64,000 nt of DNA from Nymphaea colorata (GCF_008831285.2 NC_045143.1:21228854-21292853), one strand, 5' to 3'; counted from the stretch's first letter, positions 45,150 through 57,870 are shown. A program made the numbers and translations. Notes: generated by a model from the letters alone, not told the origin.

Positions 45150-45300
45150 AATATATTAGGGCAACAGTGAAAGGGAGAAAAGGAGGGCATCAGAGAGCAA
45201 GAGAGAAAGGGAGATGCCAACAAAACCTGCGAGCGATGGTGATTAGGGCACTGATTTGGGAGAAGACGAGGGCATCAAAGAGCAAGAGAGAAAGGGGGAA
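45150..45300. repeat. Tandem duplication, period about 82 bp
   Basis: GAGGGCATCAGAGAGCAAGA at 45184 recurs as GAGGGCATCAAAGAGCAAGA at 45266. On the minus strand the region is pyrimidine-rich like a plant 5' leader, so it may be part of a captured gene start. Confidence 0.6.
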
Positions 45301-45481
45301 AGATCACCGGCGACGGCGGAGTGGTGACGGTGGGAGCAGCCTCTGGTGCGACATTGAGAAGGCGGCAGGGTCGAGCGAGGAAGAGCTACGGGCGGGCGGA
45401 GGAAATGAGGGGGAAGGGTGTCGAGCAGGGGAGGGTGTCGAGCACGGGGGGAGATGTCGAGCGGGGGGGGGAGAGGGCGTC

Positions 45482-45505
45482 GAGCGGGTGGAATTCCACC
45501 CGCTC
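45482..45505. repeat. Perfect 24-bp palindrome
   Basis: The sequence equals its own reverse complement; the half-site is GAGCGGGTGGAA. A second stem (GGCGGGTGAA/TTCACCCGCC, 45559-45580) lies 53 bp further towards the element end. Both are inside the right subterminal region of the Harbinger-like element. Confidence 0.9.
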
Positions 45506-45558
45506 CCATTTTGCGTTAAACGTGGTGAATTTCACCCCGTTTGATGACATTTTAGTCA

Positions 45559-45580
45559 GGCGGGTGAATTTTCACCCGCC
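45559..45580. repeat. 10-bp-arm hairpin in the right subterminal region
   Basis: GGCGGGTGAA is followed after two bases by TTCACCCGCC. It shares the CGGGTG core with the palindrome at 45482-45505. Confidence 0.85.
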
Positions 45581-45632
45581 CGTACCATTTTTTCGGAAAA
45601 ATGCCACTTCAACCGGGCAATCAAACGCCCCC

Positions 45633-45635
45633 TTA
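45633..45635. repeat. Right target-site duplication TTA
   Basis: Partner of 43107-43109. Confidence 0.75.
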
Positions 45636-48600
45636 AGAAAGCTGTTGCTCATCATAAAAAGATTAGCAGTTGTTGTTTGACGTTCAGTGATGTTGCATAA
45701 GTGCTGCTTCCAATCTCCATCATTGGCCTGCAAATAAACGCACCCAGAGTTATCTTCAATGTTCAGCAGCTAACCAATGCATTCCAGAAGAACCTCTGTC
45801 TCCCACCACCTTATGTTGTTCCCGAACCAACAAGCCAAGCCAAACCAAAACCCTCCAGAGACATCTCTGATGAGGCCTGCGACTCCTCTTTTGCTGGCCT
45901 TGCACCACAAAGAAATGCTGATTTCAACCCATTTATCACCATAAATGACTCCATTGCTCCATCGAATCCCAGAGCGAAGCCAATTACGGATTTTGTTTTG
46001 TTGGGTTTTTTTCCAATGGAAATTTCACCAGAACTCACTGCAGTGCATCAAAACTGTGTCGCCAAGTTGCCGATGGGAAGATCGCCTTTATGCTTACTGT
46101 GATTACGAGTTTTCCAAATGAACCATATCGCCATATGGAAACTGTCTTTCCAACATTTATCAAAGCTTTTTTCCTTGAAGCCTTTCTTGTGCCCCCAGAT
46201 CAGACCTTGCATTATGTTATTGGGACTCTTATGCCACTGTTTGGCCCTTCCAAATTTATCAAAAATGCAATTCCAGATAGACCGGGATGCTTTACAGGTG
46301 AAGAACACATGTTTGAGGTCTTCGATCTCTTGCTGGCAAACAGGGCACCTCGAAGCTAAGGATTGACCCTGTTTTTGCACAAAACTATTGGTATGAAGGC
46401 GTCCTAAGACACCTAAATAAACAGTCCAGGTGGCTCTTGGAAGTCCTTTCCCTTTCCACACGAGCATATTGTCATTGTTCTTAAGACCTTTCTTCCTAAT
46501 CCTTTGCCAGAGTTCATGCCGATTGAAGTCCCTTTGATCTTCGTATCTCCAAACCAAGACATCTGCTCATCCTCAAGATCAGGACAGTTGAAAGGAATGT
46601 TTAATTTGGCAAGGAAGTGGCTAATGTAATCCCCATTCACTTCCATAATATCTTTAACATTGCACCCAATCATGTCACGAACCAAATGTAGATGGGAAGT
46701 TGGGATTTTATATATTAGTCGGTCTGCTTCCCACTGGTCAGTCCAAAATTTGGCCAGCTTACCATTGCCAATCTTCCATCGGACATCACCTTTAATCCTA
46801 CTCCAAGCCTGCAAAGCCCTATGCCATGCTTTGGACACTCTTTTTCCCCTTATACTGTTGTCCGTGAGGCCTTTTTGCTCATAGAAACGACCTCTGACAA
46901 GATCTTCTTAGGGAGAGGATTGCTGAGACATGCGATACACTAAGAATGCCAAGTAGGCCTGATTAGTTTCAGTAAGGTCTCTGAGTCCTACACCTCCCTC
47001 TGACTTAGGAAGACATAGGGTAGCCCATTTGATACGATGATGGCTTTTGTGGTCCGCTGTATCCCCCCATAAAAACTTGGCTGCCATTTTGTTCAGAAGT
47101 TTACAAGTGATGGCAGGACGTTTGACCACCAAGCTCCAGTAGGCAGGCATCATAGAAAGAACATGCTTTATAAGGCTGAGTCTGCCAGCAAACGAGAGGC
47201 ATTTTTGTTTCCAAAGAGTAAGCTTCTGAGATACGCATAAGACTAAATGCCTGCATTGTTCCTCAGTCACGTCGGTCGTCTGGAGGGGAAGACCAAGATA
47301 CTTAGAAGGAAGATGTCCTTGATGCCAACCAATTTCCTGCTCTATCTGAGTTTTAACCCAGTCATCCAAATTGAATGAAAGCACTAAACTTTTTTTATTA
47401 TTAATGACAAGGCTTGAGCGAGAGGAGAAGTCATCAAGACACGCTTTCAAGTTACGAAAATTTTTAAATCTTCCTTGAATGAAGAAAATGATGTCATCTA
47501 CCTATAACGTGGAGAAAGGGAATGTGTTACCAGCCCCCATGGAGGGAATCCTAATCTGATTGTTATTTACTTGAGCTTGAATGTTGCACGTGAGCATTTC
47601 CATCATTGGGATAAACAAATAGAGGGAGAGCAGGTCGCCCTGCCTGAGTCCTCTCTTGTTCTCAAACTACACTCCTTCCTTGCCATTGATTAGAAGAGCC
47701 GATTTAACTGTGGTAACAAAAATCATAATTTTCTTTACCCACAATTCATGAAATTCGAGGTAGCACAAGGTGGCTTGCAAGAACTCCCAATTCACTCTAT
47801 CATAGGCCTTACTCAAATCAATTTTCACACAAGCTTGCTATTTTGAAAAATGTGAACAATTTCTTGGCTGAGAAGAAAGCTATCCTGAATGCACCTCCCT
47901 GGGAGGAAGGCATTTTGGTTCTTGGAGATAATCCTGTTCAATATAGGCCACATACGTTTGACTATGATCCTGGTAATAAATTTCCTTATGCTGTTGCAGA
48001 GAGAGATGGGCTGAAATTTCTCCACCTGCGTCACACCTTGCTCCTTGGGTAGAAGAACAATGTGAGTCTTATTAACTAATTTCACCAGTCTGCTAGTAGA
48101 GAAAAACCCACGTATAGCCCCTCCCAGCGCCTCCTGCACAACGCTCCAATTGCTTTGAAAAAAACTATTCCCGAACCCATCTGGTCCTGGCGCAGAGTCC
48201 CTATCAGCGTCCATAACTGCTCACTTGATTTCCATCTCAGTGATAGGTTTAAGTAACTCATCATTTTCCTCAAGTGTCACAGTGAGACCTGGAGCGATAT
48301 ATGGAGGTAAGCATTCTGAGCCATGCATGGTCCCTAGCAGTGTGGCGAAATACTTGGTACAAGTTGAAAAAATGTCAATACTGTCTGTCGCAAGTTGACC
48401 CTCATGAGAGATAGTGTCAATCTTGTTACAGCGCCTCCTGCCATTAGCAATCCCCTAGAAGAATTTCGTGTTCATGTCTTCGTCCCTCCACCATTTAATT
48501 CTAAACTTTTGACGTCAAAGTCGTTCTTCAAGCTATAGGAGTCTAGATAGTTCGTGCTTAAGTCTGTATTCTTCTTCAATCACCTCAGGCATGTCACACT

Positions 48601-49599
48601 CACTTTGGGTTTGAAAGGACTTGATTTTGGTCTTTATCGCCATAATTTGATTAGGGAGATTATAGGCTTCACCCTTGCACCAATCCTTTAGCTTGATGAG
48701 CTTGATCATGGCGCAACCTCTAGTATTCACTGCCCAGGCTGAACGGAGCAGATCGCTATAACTTGCCATGTCCTCTCAATACTGAAAGTGGCGAAAAGGA
48801 GAGCGACCCTAAGTGTTGTACCTACATTTGGATATATGAAGCAAAATAGAATTGTGATCCGAGATGGTCCTCGGCTGCACTTCCAAGTGCAGGGTAAGTT
48901 CAGGATCATCCAACCAATCCTGAGAGACATAGCACCTATCAATTTTTGACATGACATTTTCTTGTCCCACTCGGTTGTTAGTCCAAGTGAATTTCATGTC
49001 AGGGCAGGATATTTCAACTAAGGCCGATTGCGAAACAAAATTAGATAGAGCTATACAGGTTTGGATAGTTGGTGCCCTCCCAGTTTTTTCATCGCTATTA
49101 GAGACAACATTGAAGTCACCCATGCAAATTACCGGCATACTACAGTGATTCACAACAGAGCATAGGTTGAAAAACAGGTCCTTGCTATTCTAAAATCAGT
49201 ATGCATATAAACTCCGGTAGCCACAAAATGCTGACCCGACTGAATTTTAGAGAAATGTAAAACGATCCAATGAGGATGAGCATACCAGCTTTGAAGGGAA
49301 ACCTCATAAGGGTCCCATAAAGTGATGATACATGCCCACGGTTCAGAAATATGGATGTTAGAAACAAGCTGCATCTCCAGAATCTTGTATTGGAACTTCT
49401 GAAGTTGTTCCATATTAACTTGAGGGTCAATTGCGAAAGCAATAGTGGTGTTCATATTCCTTAGAGTCTGTAAGAACTCGTGTTGAGCTGTGGGAGCCGC
49501 CAGCCCGCGGACATTCCAAGCCAGAATATTCATGATTAAGGGTGACCAAGCCCCCTCCCTTCTCAGCTGCCCAATCGGTCTGTCAAGGTATCGTCCTCA

Positions 49600-51371
49600 A
49601 GATCATTGTCCAAGGCTGAAAAAACCTTAGACATGACGTTGCTAACTTCTATTTCATCTGAAGGGGGTCCTTCCTTGAGCATCGGTGTAACCTCCACCAT
49701 AGTAAGGTCAGTGTTTTCCTGTATACACCCACCTGTCTATACATTTTTGTCGCTCTCCTTTGGTGGACTGGTTCTGTTTTTGGTGCCATTCACCTCCCTG
49801 TGTTTAAGAGTTCGTTTCTTCACCTTCTCAGACAAGTGGCTGTCTTTTGGCTCTAACGACAGGTTTGAATCTGTTGTTGCAGCATACACAAGGCGTTTTG
49901 GGATGCTTGGGAATGGCCCTGGAGGCATTGAGGCCGCTTGTGAGACTTGCACATCTTCACCGCCTTGCTGCGTGGGTAGTGCAACTGGAATACCTCCATC
50001 CTTTGCCCTGTTAGCAACCGACAAATTAGTTGAGCCCTTCCCCTTCCCTACTGTGCAATATGTATCCCTCCCACCAGGATGTTTGGCAGAGCTTTCCCCA
50101 TTCGTTTTCGTGTCAGCCCGAAGCGTAAGTGCTTGGAATCGGTTCTATTTTACGGGATCCTCTTTATCCTTGTTGTATGGAACACGCCTTCTGGTGGTTT
50201 TAACCAAATGCCACCCACTAGAGTGACCTTCTCCCCTTTCGTGGCTGCCTCTCTCACAGCGCAGGAACCTTCAAAATGAGTTGTGACCCATATTTTTGGC
50301 AGTACTTAACCTTGGTTTCATATTCAATGGCTTGAATGAAGATCTTTCCCCCTGAAATCTCCATCTAGATCTCTGATATAGGGCTGAACCCCAATGGTAT
50401 TTCAATCTTTATGTGAGCAAAGCCAAATCGATGAAGATGCCTGGTATATTCATCTGCTTCCACAAATGAGCCTCCTATTAACTCAGCAATGTCAGTGAAA
50501 ATGCAAGGATTCCATCATTCGACTGGTCAATCTGGCAGTCTAATCCATATGCGGACGCGGTTAGAACTCTCAATCCGCATGGGCATACCAGGGTGCCATT
50601 GATTTGCAATAAGAAGTCTCCCACCTACATACTATCTTTCAGGAGACAAGTTGAATTTAAGATCAGCTTCAGATGAGGTACGAAGAAGGAACATACCTTT
50701 CCCTATTGATGTGAATCTTAAATCAGCAACACCCGGCCATAAGCTTTTAAGGCTAGCAAAATGAAGCTGTAGTCAAGACGACCTTTACCAGCACCACCTG
50801 CAAGAGTAGCAATGGCACTGAACTGAAATGGCTGACACAAGACTTCATAAGATTCTTGTGATATAATCATTCGCTTCTTCTCTGATATCTCCTTCTCTAG
50901 CGGAGGTAATATCATCTCCGCCTCACCCCTTCCCCCACCAACTATGGATGCCCAAGACTTACCATGTAAGGGATATGTGGTTGACGGCAATCCCCCTTCC
51001 TGTTTGCGGACTCTGCTACTCCACTTAGAACCATGGGTTCTCCATTCCAGACTGGTTCCACCTTGTCTCCCCTGTTCACAGATTCTGTGACTCCACCCAA
51101 AACCATGGGTTCTCCCCTCTCGCCAGGACCCACCATATTCTCCACCATGTTCTGTTGTCCCTGATGGGCCAGAGGCCCACCGAGGCCAACTTCTGCTTCT
51201 ACCTCTTCCACAATCGCGAGCGCTCCTCAGCCCTAGGAGAGAGAGGGTCCTCCGTATTGTTAGGACAATGCCGGTTGCGGCTAGAAAGCACGAACCAATC
51301 GTGAATCCTAGTTCCCAATAGCTTTTTGAGGACAATCTAAAAACCAAAAACCCTAAACAAATCAAATACAA
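49600..51371 (-). pseudogene. LINE ORF1 (DUF4283-type nucleic-acid-binding protein), broken
   Basis: It lies directly upstream of ORF2 on the minus strand. A frame from about 51370 to 50718 contains PPLEKEISEKKRMII and QPFQFSAIATLAGGAGKGRL. In shifted frames follow FLLRTSSEADLKFNL, WHPGMPMRIESSNRVRIWIR and FGFAHIKIEIPLGFSPI. This series (FLLRF..., a Trp-Pro block, a xVWIRLP-like block, GFAHIKIEI) is the DUF4283 domain of plant LINE and transposon gag-like proteins. The C-terminal part to 49600 is low complexity. Several shifts and stops. The true ORF1 start is uncertain. Confidence 0.65.
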
Positions 51372-54300
51372 ATGAACTGCCCGGCCGGACAGGACCCCTG
51401 CGCAAACCCAATAGGAAAGGGATACAAGGGGGATTCCCGAAAATCCTAACTAGGTCAAACCTACTACAAAAAACTAAGGAGGTGTGAGGCAAGTACAATC
51501 GCGCGCGATACAAATACCACTCACAACACACTCACAAACCGCGACAAACCATGAACTAACGAGCAAACTACACCCGGATCCCACTAGGTAGGCTATGTCT
51601 TGGGCGGTTGTGTCTTGGGCAAGAGTGCCTCCGAGGTACCGTGGTCGAGAACAGTGGCCGAAGCCGGGCTCAAAGCAAATACAGAAAACAAACTAGCATG
51701 CACCCTAAAAACTACCACCCGTGAACTACAAGGGGCAAAGGAGAATATATCAGCCAAGACCGAACTTGGCTATGCCAAAAAAGTGACCACGGGGTGAAGT
51801 ACCAATCCCCGGGTAGCGCAGCTACGGTTCTAGAAGGCCGGTTGAGGAGAGCCTCCACGTAGACCGTTGGAAGGGGACTGCTGCCTGCAATCGGGACCCG
51901 TAGAAGTGGGCCGGTAGTAGCCGGGTGCTCAGCCGAGGAATGTCGGAGAAAACCGGGTCTTCGCAGCCACCTGCTGTCGAGACGCCTTGCGGAATGGGGC
52001 TGCCGCCTGCTGCCTGGTGCCGAGAGGGGCGACCGCCTGTCGCTAGGGTTGCAGCCTGGAATGCCGCCGAAAGTGTCGAAGGGGGCAGCAGCCAAAGAGT
52101 CGGCAGCGCCTACCTGCCTATCGCCTTGGTGGCTCGGCCACGCACGCCGGATGTGCCGACGGGAAGAAGGCAGGGCCGAGGAGGGACCCGAGTGGCCTAG
52201 GGGGTGAGCTAGTCCAATCGGTCAAGAACCTAGTCCTAACTAAGGCTAGGGTTGGCTTGGACAGGTTGGGCTCTATAGGTGGGCTAGGTCTAGGCAAGTG
52301 AGGTTAAGGGTTCGGTTTGGCTAAGTCCGGAGGCTTAGAAATTTGATGCGGGCGAACTGGACTAATGGGCAGGCTTGGGTGAGAGAGACTAAATGAGGTT
52401 GTTGACTGGGCGCGGGTCCGAGTTGACTAAGCTAGGTGGGTCTGAGTAATTAGGACTGAATTGGGTCAAGCGGGGCTCACGTGCTAGGCGCTGGCTGCTA
52501 GGGTTTCGCTAAGGGATGAGAGAGAGGCCGGCGGCTAAGGAGTTGCCTATTCGGACAAGGGAGGTTAACCGCTAGGGTTTCCTAAAATGATGGGTGAGGT
52601 GGCACGCGAGGACTTCCTAAGGGTGATAGGTTCGGCTAGGCTGGTCTTGCCTAGGTGGAGTGAGCCGAGATGAAGACACGTAGCACGATCAACGGCCACA
52701 AGAAAGTCGCTAGAAAGAAGCTAGCGAGAAAGGAAGGGAAGATCTGATTCTTTCCTAATGATTAGGAGAGATTTGGGGATAGATCCAAGGGATTTTGACG
52801 CGGGTCAAGGGGGAGCTTGCAAGATCTCCTCGTGCTCAGATGGGGACACATGGCGGGGATGGAGGGTGGAGTTGGCGTGTGGATTTGGGGAAGGATCTGA
52901 TAAAGGTGGCGATGGAGATAAAAAAGGAAGGAGGTTGCGTGCGGGTGGAAGGTTTCCACAAATGGCACCAAGGTGGAGCCGCGTGGATGCCACGTGGCGG
53001 AAATGCGTCGGACTGTGGGACTGGGTCAGTGAGGTGGCAAATGAGATGGCGGTCAAGGCCGTCGGATGCAGACATGTGGGGGTGATAAGGGGCTGGTGTG
53101 AGCTGTGGTTTAGGGTTTGCCTACGTGGAAAGGTGACAGAAAAAGAAAGGAGGGTGGCACGAGATATCTTTTCCTAAAGATTAGAAAAATGATATCGCAT
53201 GGGGATCTCGTAGATTTGGGTCGGGTTTAGGCGGGAGATGGAGGTCGGAAAGTTGGCGACGTGGCAATGATGAGGGCTCGGATGGGTGACACGTGGAGCT
53301 AAGGATGGCTGGGACGGAAGCAAAGGAGGAAAGGTCGGACTTACCGGTTTTGGGTGCTGGCGGCTAGGGTTGACTTCTAAAGCAAGAATGATCACAATGC
53401 CCTTGGTATTTCTGATCGGGACTTGGATGGTGCCGAGGGCAGAAATGTCTTCTTCACCTGGAGTTGCAGCGGTAGCCGGAAAAGATCCAACGGTCACCAA
53501 AAAACCAGAATTCCGTCCAATGACCGAAATCACTTTCTAGCGGTCCGATTGAGCCCGTTTTTGGGTATTTTGAACTCCTCACCAAGGCGATCGTTCTGAT
53601 TTAGTTTCTTTGATCAGATCTTGCCTAGAGGTTCTTCTTTTGCTGTTTCAAAGGCTGCTGGACCGAGAGTTAGAAGGGCAAGCCGATAACTTCTTCGATG
53701 GTTTCTAGAGGCTTTTCACCGTCTAAACTCTTTGAAACTTCCGTAGATTGAGCCTAATGATTAATAAGCCGCTCCAAGACATGTAAGAGATGTTCTAGGT
53801 AGATTGAGCCTAATGATTAATAAGCCACTCCAAGACATGTAAGAGATGTTCTAGAGAAGCTTTCACAGTAAAACTGAAGATCCAACTCTTGGGTATGCCG
53901 AGGGAGGAATCTAGCCAGTGAATGAACGCTCCGATAGATCGTCCCAACACAACTCTTGTAGATACTTAAGAATCTGAAGACTAACCTTTCCTTGATGTCG
54001 TTCTTGAAGGGGTGCGCCTAGATGTCCTTCTTCAAGCTTCCCGGTAGAGGATCTGTCTCTCAACACCCGTGGGGGTCGGATGAAGGCACCGAAGTCTTTG
54101 TTGCAATGCGGAGGGGAGATTCGTGGACCAAGTCACCGCTAGTCGCCGGAGCTCCAAGGGGTTCCTTGCCTTAAGTCCATTGGCCGATTGGGTAGAGGAA
54201 GAAGGTAGAAACCGAGAGGGAGAAGGAGGAGAAGCCGTCGGATGCTGGAGAAGATGCTTCCGCTTCCAAGGAGGACGCCGAGACACCAAAGGGATTCGGG

Positions 54301-54600
54301 AGAAGGAGAGCACCACGCGGGGAAGGGAGTGTGAAGGGAGAAGGGAAACACGCCTCGAGTTTGGGAGTGTGAAAGAGAGGAGAGAGCTCGAGAAGAGAGA
54401 GAGAGAGAAATTCACTATATGAATTCTTTACTTCAAAATTGCATGCTTTGTACATGGATCCAAAACAATATATACATCACCTAAGTGGACACGGTTCACA
54501 AGATCCGAACCGGTTCCTCTACCCAAAACCCAAAAGAATCAAATCGGAGCACAACCCGCTCCGTTCTTACAATGCTCGAAATCCAAATCCAAATGCTTAA
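51372..54600 (-). other. GC-rich unassigned tract, possibly retroelement 5' region
   Basis: GC content is clearly higher than elsewhere outside the lectin kinases, and many overlapping chance ORFs result. On the minus strand, sequence from about 54572 (TGTAAGAACGGAGCGGGTTG) contains a TATATATTG word and then a long CT-rich leader (54420-54330), like an LTR or a promoter plus leader. A donor-like GGTAAGTCC occurs near 53340. A 56-bp tandem duplication lies at 53744-53857. No second LTR, primer-binding site or domain was found. It may belong to the LINE or to a different element. Confidence 0.35.
53744..53857. repeat. Tandem duplication of 56 bp
   Basis: GTAGATTGAGCCTAATGATT occurs twice, 56 bp apart, with one difference over the unit. 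Confidence 0.85.
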
Positions 54601-55320
54601 AGGAAAATGCGCTAAGTGAAAAAACGGGCCTACTTGGTGATTGGTAAATCTTCATTGCAAAGAAAAATTAGGAAAGACAATTGAACATTATCTTGTAACA
54701 TCTCCAGAAGAGAATTGGCTTTAATAGTCTATGATCTGGAAAGCATACTTTTAGGTGGGAAATATATAGAAAGCAAAGATAGTTTTTTTAAAAAAAAAAT
54801 TAATTTTCAAAACCATGTTGGACGATGTAGATAGGAAAAATTAATTGAACGACACAAAACATTGTGATACCAAGAATACTTATGCATAGTTAACACTAGA
54901 CACAACCATTATAATGAAAATCATTTAGTGCCTACAGCCAATGCTGATAAGCTTAGCACACAAGAATTGTTTACATTATATAATTATTGTTCTAAAAATC
55001 ATGTATCATGTTCAATATAATAAATATGAAGGTACAATTGCTATAACTTGCCAACTACATCTGTTATTTATGTTTCAATGACCAATGAATATGCATTTTT
55101 CATAATTCAAGTTCCTTGTATGCATGACATTCCTAACTGTGCAACTATGGAAGCATATAGAGATTCCCACAACACCAAAAAAATATGTCCTTTTTTTTTT
55201 TTGCTTTTAATGCTTTCACATTACCAACATGATGGCAGTATAGATTCATTGTCGATGTTTGCCATGTTAGTTTTCTTACAACCACATAATATATTGAACA
55301 TCAAATTTTGATAGCTTTTA
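54601..55320. other. AT-rich stretch, nothing recognised
   Basis: The 87-codon frame at 55048-55311 shows no domain. No repeat or RNA identified. Confidence 0.4.
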
Positions 55321-55329
55321 ATTTCTGAT

Positions 55330-57870
55330 CAGCCCCATTGCTGGCTCAAGATAATCTCTGTACATGAATGCAACACTTTTGTTGCCGCCTTTTCAACACA
55401 ATGCTGAAGATTTGAGCGAACTACTTGGTTTCTGAAATACCACAACTTCCATGGTACCACATATAAACAAATTCTCTTGCAAATTTGAAGTTCTCTGTAC
55501 TTAAATTTGTTCCTGATCAGCCACTGAATTCAATTCCAAAATCTTTAAATAGAGATCTAGGGGAGCGAAATTTATTGCAAATAGATCTCCATATCTGTGA
55601 AGAAATTTGATATCTAAAAAGAATGTGATTTTGACCTTCCACAACTGCATTACATAACCTGCACTCAGAGGCTAGTGAAACACCACATCTCTAAAGTATA
55701 TTTTATGTTAGTAGTCTGTTATATCTTGAATATATGACAATCACCAAGCCCTTGGTAACATCTTAAAAAACCAGATTTGTTTTCGTCAAACCATAGGAGT
55801 TCCTTTTACTATAACATGCTCCATAATTGACTCAGAGAACTTCTAACTTTACCAGTCCCTTTCCAACAAAGGCAATCTTGTTGAGCCCTTAGATTCACCA
55901 GGAGGCTATCAAAAATGATTCGGACCTCAGACTAGTTTATATTTACGATGTCACTACTTGTCACCATATCTTTGGCCGAAGCACCATACACACCCATGAT
56001 TTCCCAATAACCTTAATGGGAATGTTGTTGACCAGAACTCATTCTTCCCATGAATCTATCCAATTTTTTTTACCAATTCACCATTTGAACTACCTATCAA
56101 ATTAAATTTTTTATTATGCTCCAAGTCTTAATGATGTCACTCTAGACAAAAGACTGAGTAGAGCAGACTCTTCTATTCCATATGCTTCTTTGGCTCAAAT
56201 AGTTCTTCCTGCAGCACTCAGCCCAAAACCAGTAAAGTGCTATCAAAATGAATCCAACTTGATCTAAAAAGATAGTTTGCATTATCAAAATCCAAAAATG
56301 CCCAAATGGAAGTCTGGCTCTATTAGAAAGCCAATCCAGTGCTATCGAAGCACCAATAGTACAAGTTCACATTACCAAAGTGAATTAAAGTCCAACTCTA
56401 TCAAAATAATAGTCTAATGTTGTCAAAATCCCAACGATACCGATCACGCACTATAAAAAACAACAATTTAGAAATACCAAAAAACTAGTATGATGTTGTC
56501 TAAATGCCTCACACGTAACATTGCTTGTCAACATGGTTGGATTTCCAAAGCCTAATGTGGCTTGCAATTGGGATCCCAATCCTTGTTTTTTTATAAAAGT
56601 TTTACATGGCTCATCATTGAAAGATGAACTCTAGTTTTGTAAACATGCAAGCTCAGATGAGTGTGCTACTAAAAATGCTAATATGGTGCTGCCTAGATGC
56701 TAGATAAGCCTAGCAAGGTTGTTATAAAGATATCAAGCTAATGTCCACATAATTTTTCTATCAATGAGTGCCTCACGTTGGCAAGATGTAGCATGATCAT
56801 AAGACTACAATAAATTGTACAATGCAATATATTTGAATCAGTTATACATATGTCAAAGTTTATAATCTTGTGCAAATCAACATTATTTAAGGTTAACCTT
56901 TTCGTGCAGTAGGTCTGCTAAATGGTCAAACTTCTTTGTATAACAGACAACGTTTGTGATGGAGGTGGTCATTAGACCAACGTAGTCTTATTCTGTCATT
57001 GCAAGCTTTTCATGAGCCCGATAGGTTTCTTACTAGATTTTTCTTTTCCACAATCTAAAAATAGATAATTATATGATAATGTCATACAAATGATATCATT
57101 AGTGTAACAATCAACATCGTAATGTCTTCCCACATCCACATAAACACCCCACACACGGACAATTTACACAACCCTCTCGATATAGAAAAAAACATCAAAT
57201 AGTAGCAAGTGACAATTTACTTACACAATTAGCTAGAAACCACATACTTTTGTTTGATTGATCCCTTCATAGTTACTTGCGTAGATGAACAAGTGAAGTC
57301 ATGCAGCAAACCTAACTGTCCATTGTTTCAAAGTTTATAGTGGATTAGAGGTACTAGGCAAGAATTCATTGCTCCAAAGCTGTCATGGTACAGACAATTG
57401 CCAAAAAATGACAACATAACTGCTTACAACTCTTTATCCAGCAAATGTCCTATTTTCTTGGTTGATCCTTTTTCAAAATGCCCCCCAATAGCCCATCTAT
57501 CATGGATCCAGTAGCAACATCCTTCAAAAGCTTGGACCAATCCTTCTTTGTAACCCTACAACATTTCATACCCATTCTTCATGTGATCATATTAGGTTGT
57601 CTCAACTCTCTGTAATCCAAGGTACTTAAAACTTGTATTGCATTGGACATCCTCTAGTATGATTGTCATCTCAAAGTCCTCAAACTAGAATATATTGATA
57701 ACCTAGTTCCACTATAGACATAGGACACAACACATGCAAAAGCCCATATGTGGGGGAATTTTGTCTAAAATTTTGCTGAAATGCATGACCATAAAAAATT
57801 CCTTTGAAAATCCGGTATGACAGGCCAACTACAACTGAATCACACACTTGTTCGTTTTTTTCCATGTGCA
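55330..57870 (-). pseudogene. LINE ORF2 remnant (reverse transcriptase C-terminus and zf-RVT)
   Basis: On the minus strand, FKYLGLQRVETT near 57600 matches the KYLG block of LINE polymerases. Further on, CGVSLASECRLCNAVVEGQ at about 55620-55690 followed by HILFRYQISSQIWRSICNKF is the zf-RVT zinc-binding region. Frames are broken throughout. It is divergent from the other two LINEs in the window. The AATCCAACT/TATCAAAAT-type repetitiveness at 56220-56450 is probably internal decay. Confidence 0.55.

Larger units (their letters stand above)
43110..45632. mobile_element. PIF/Harbinger-like non-autonomous element inserted in the LINE
   Basis: The left end is GGAGGCGTTTGATGC and the right end, inverted, GGGGGCGTTTGATTG. 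They agree over 13 bp with one mismatch. A TTA duplication on both sides is the 3-bp TWA target of PIF/Harbinger elements. Removing the insert with one TTA restores the reading frame of the LINE exactly, which confirms both boundaries. No Harbinger transposase or Myb-like ORF is present. Inside are subterminal repeats on the left, hairpins on the right, a GC-rich segment and a probable captured kinase fragment. Confidence 0.85.
42965..49533 (-). pseudogene. L1-type LINE ORF2, interrupted by a 2.5-kb DNA transposon
   Basis: The ATG at 49533 opens MNILAWNVRGLAAP, the usual start of plant LINE endonucleases. ICMGDFNVVSN and ISDHNSILLH complete that domain. The reverse transcriptase follows (PGPDGFGNSFF, FQPISLCNSIRK, KNQNAFLPGRCIQDS, KIDLSKAYDRVNWEFL). 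The catalytic VDD at 47493-47501 is directly preceded by an in-frame TAG (47502-47504). C-terminal parts are KYLGLPLQ, SFAGRLSLIKHVLSM, a zf-RVT region (RCPVCQQEIEDLKHVFF, about 46300) and an RNase H region from about 46040. Positions 43107-45635 interrupt that region. On the far side the same frame resumes and stops at 42965-42967. Without the insert ORF2 is about 1,350 codons, normal for the family. It also has independent frameshifts. Confidence 0.85.

Noticed and set aside
45110-45680. Arg/Gly-rich ORFs in the GC-rich part of the Harbinger-like element
   Set aside because: Composition follows GC-rich simple repeats and the element's hairpins. No conserved motif.
45701-46102. 133-codon plus-strand ORF
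   Set aside because: It is the antisense of the LINE RNase H region, which is recognisable on the minus strand.
52758-54455. Numerous ORFs of 70-139 codons in the GC-rich tract
   Set aside because: Overlapping on both strands without domains. Expected by chance at this base composition.
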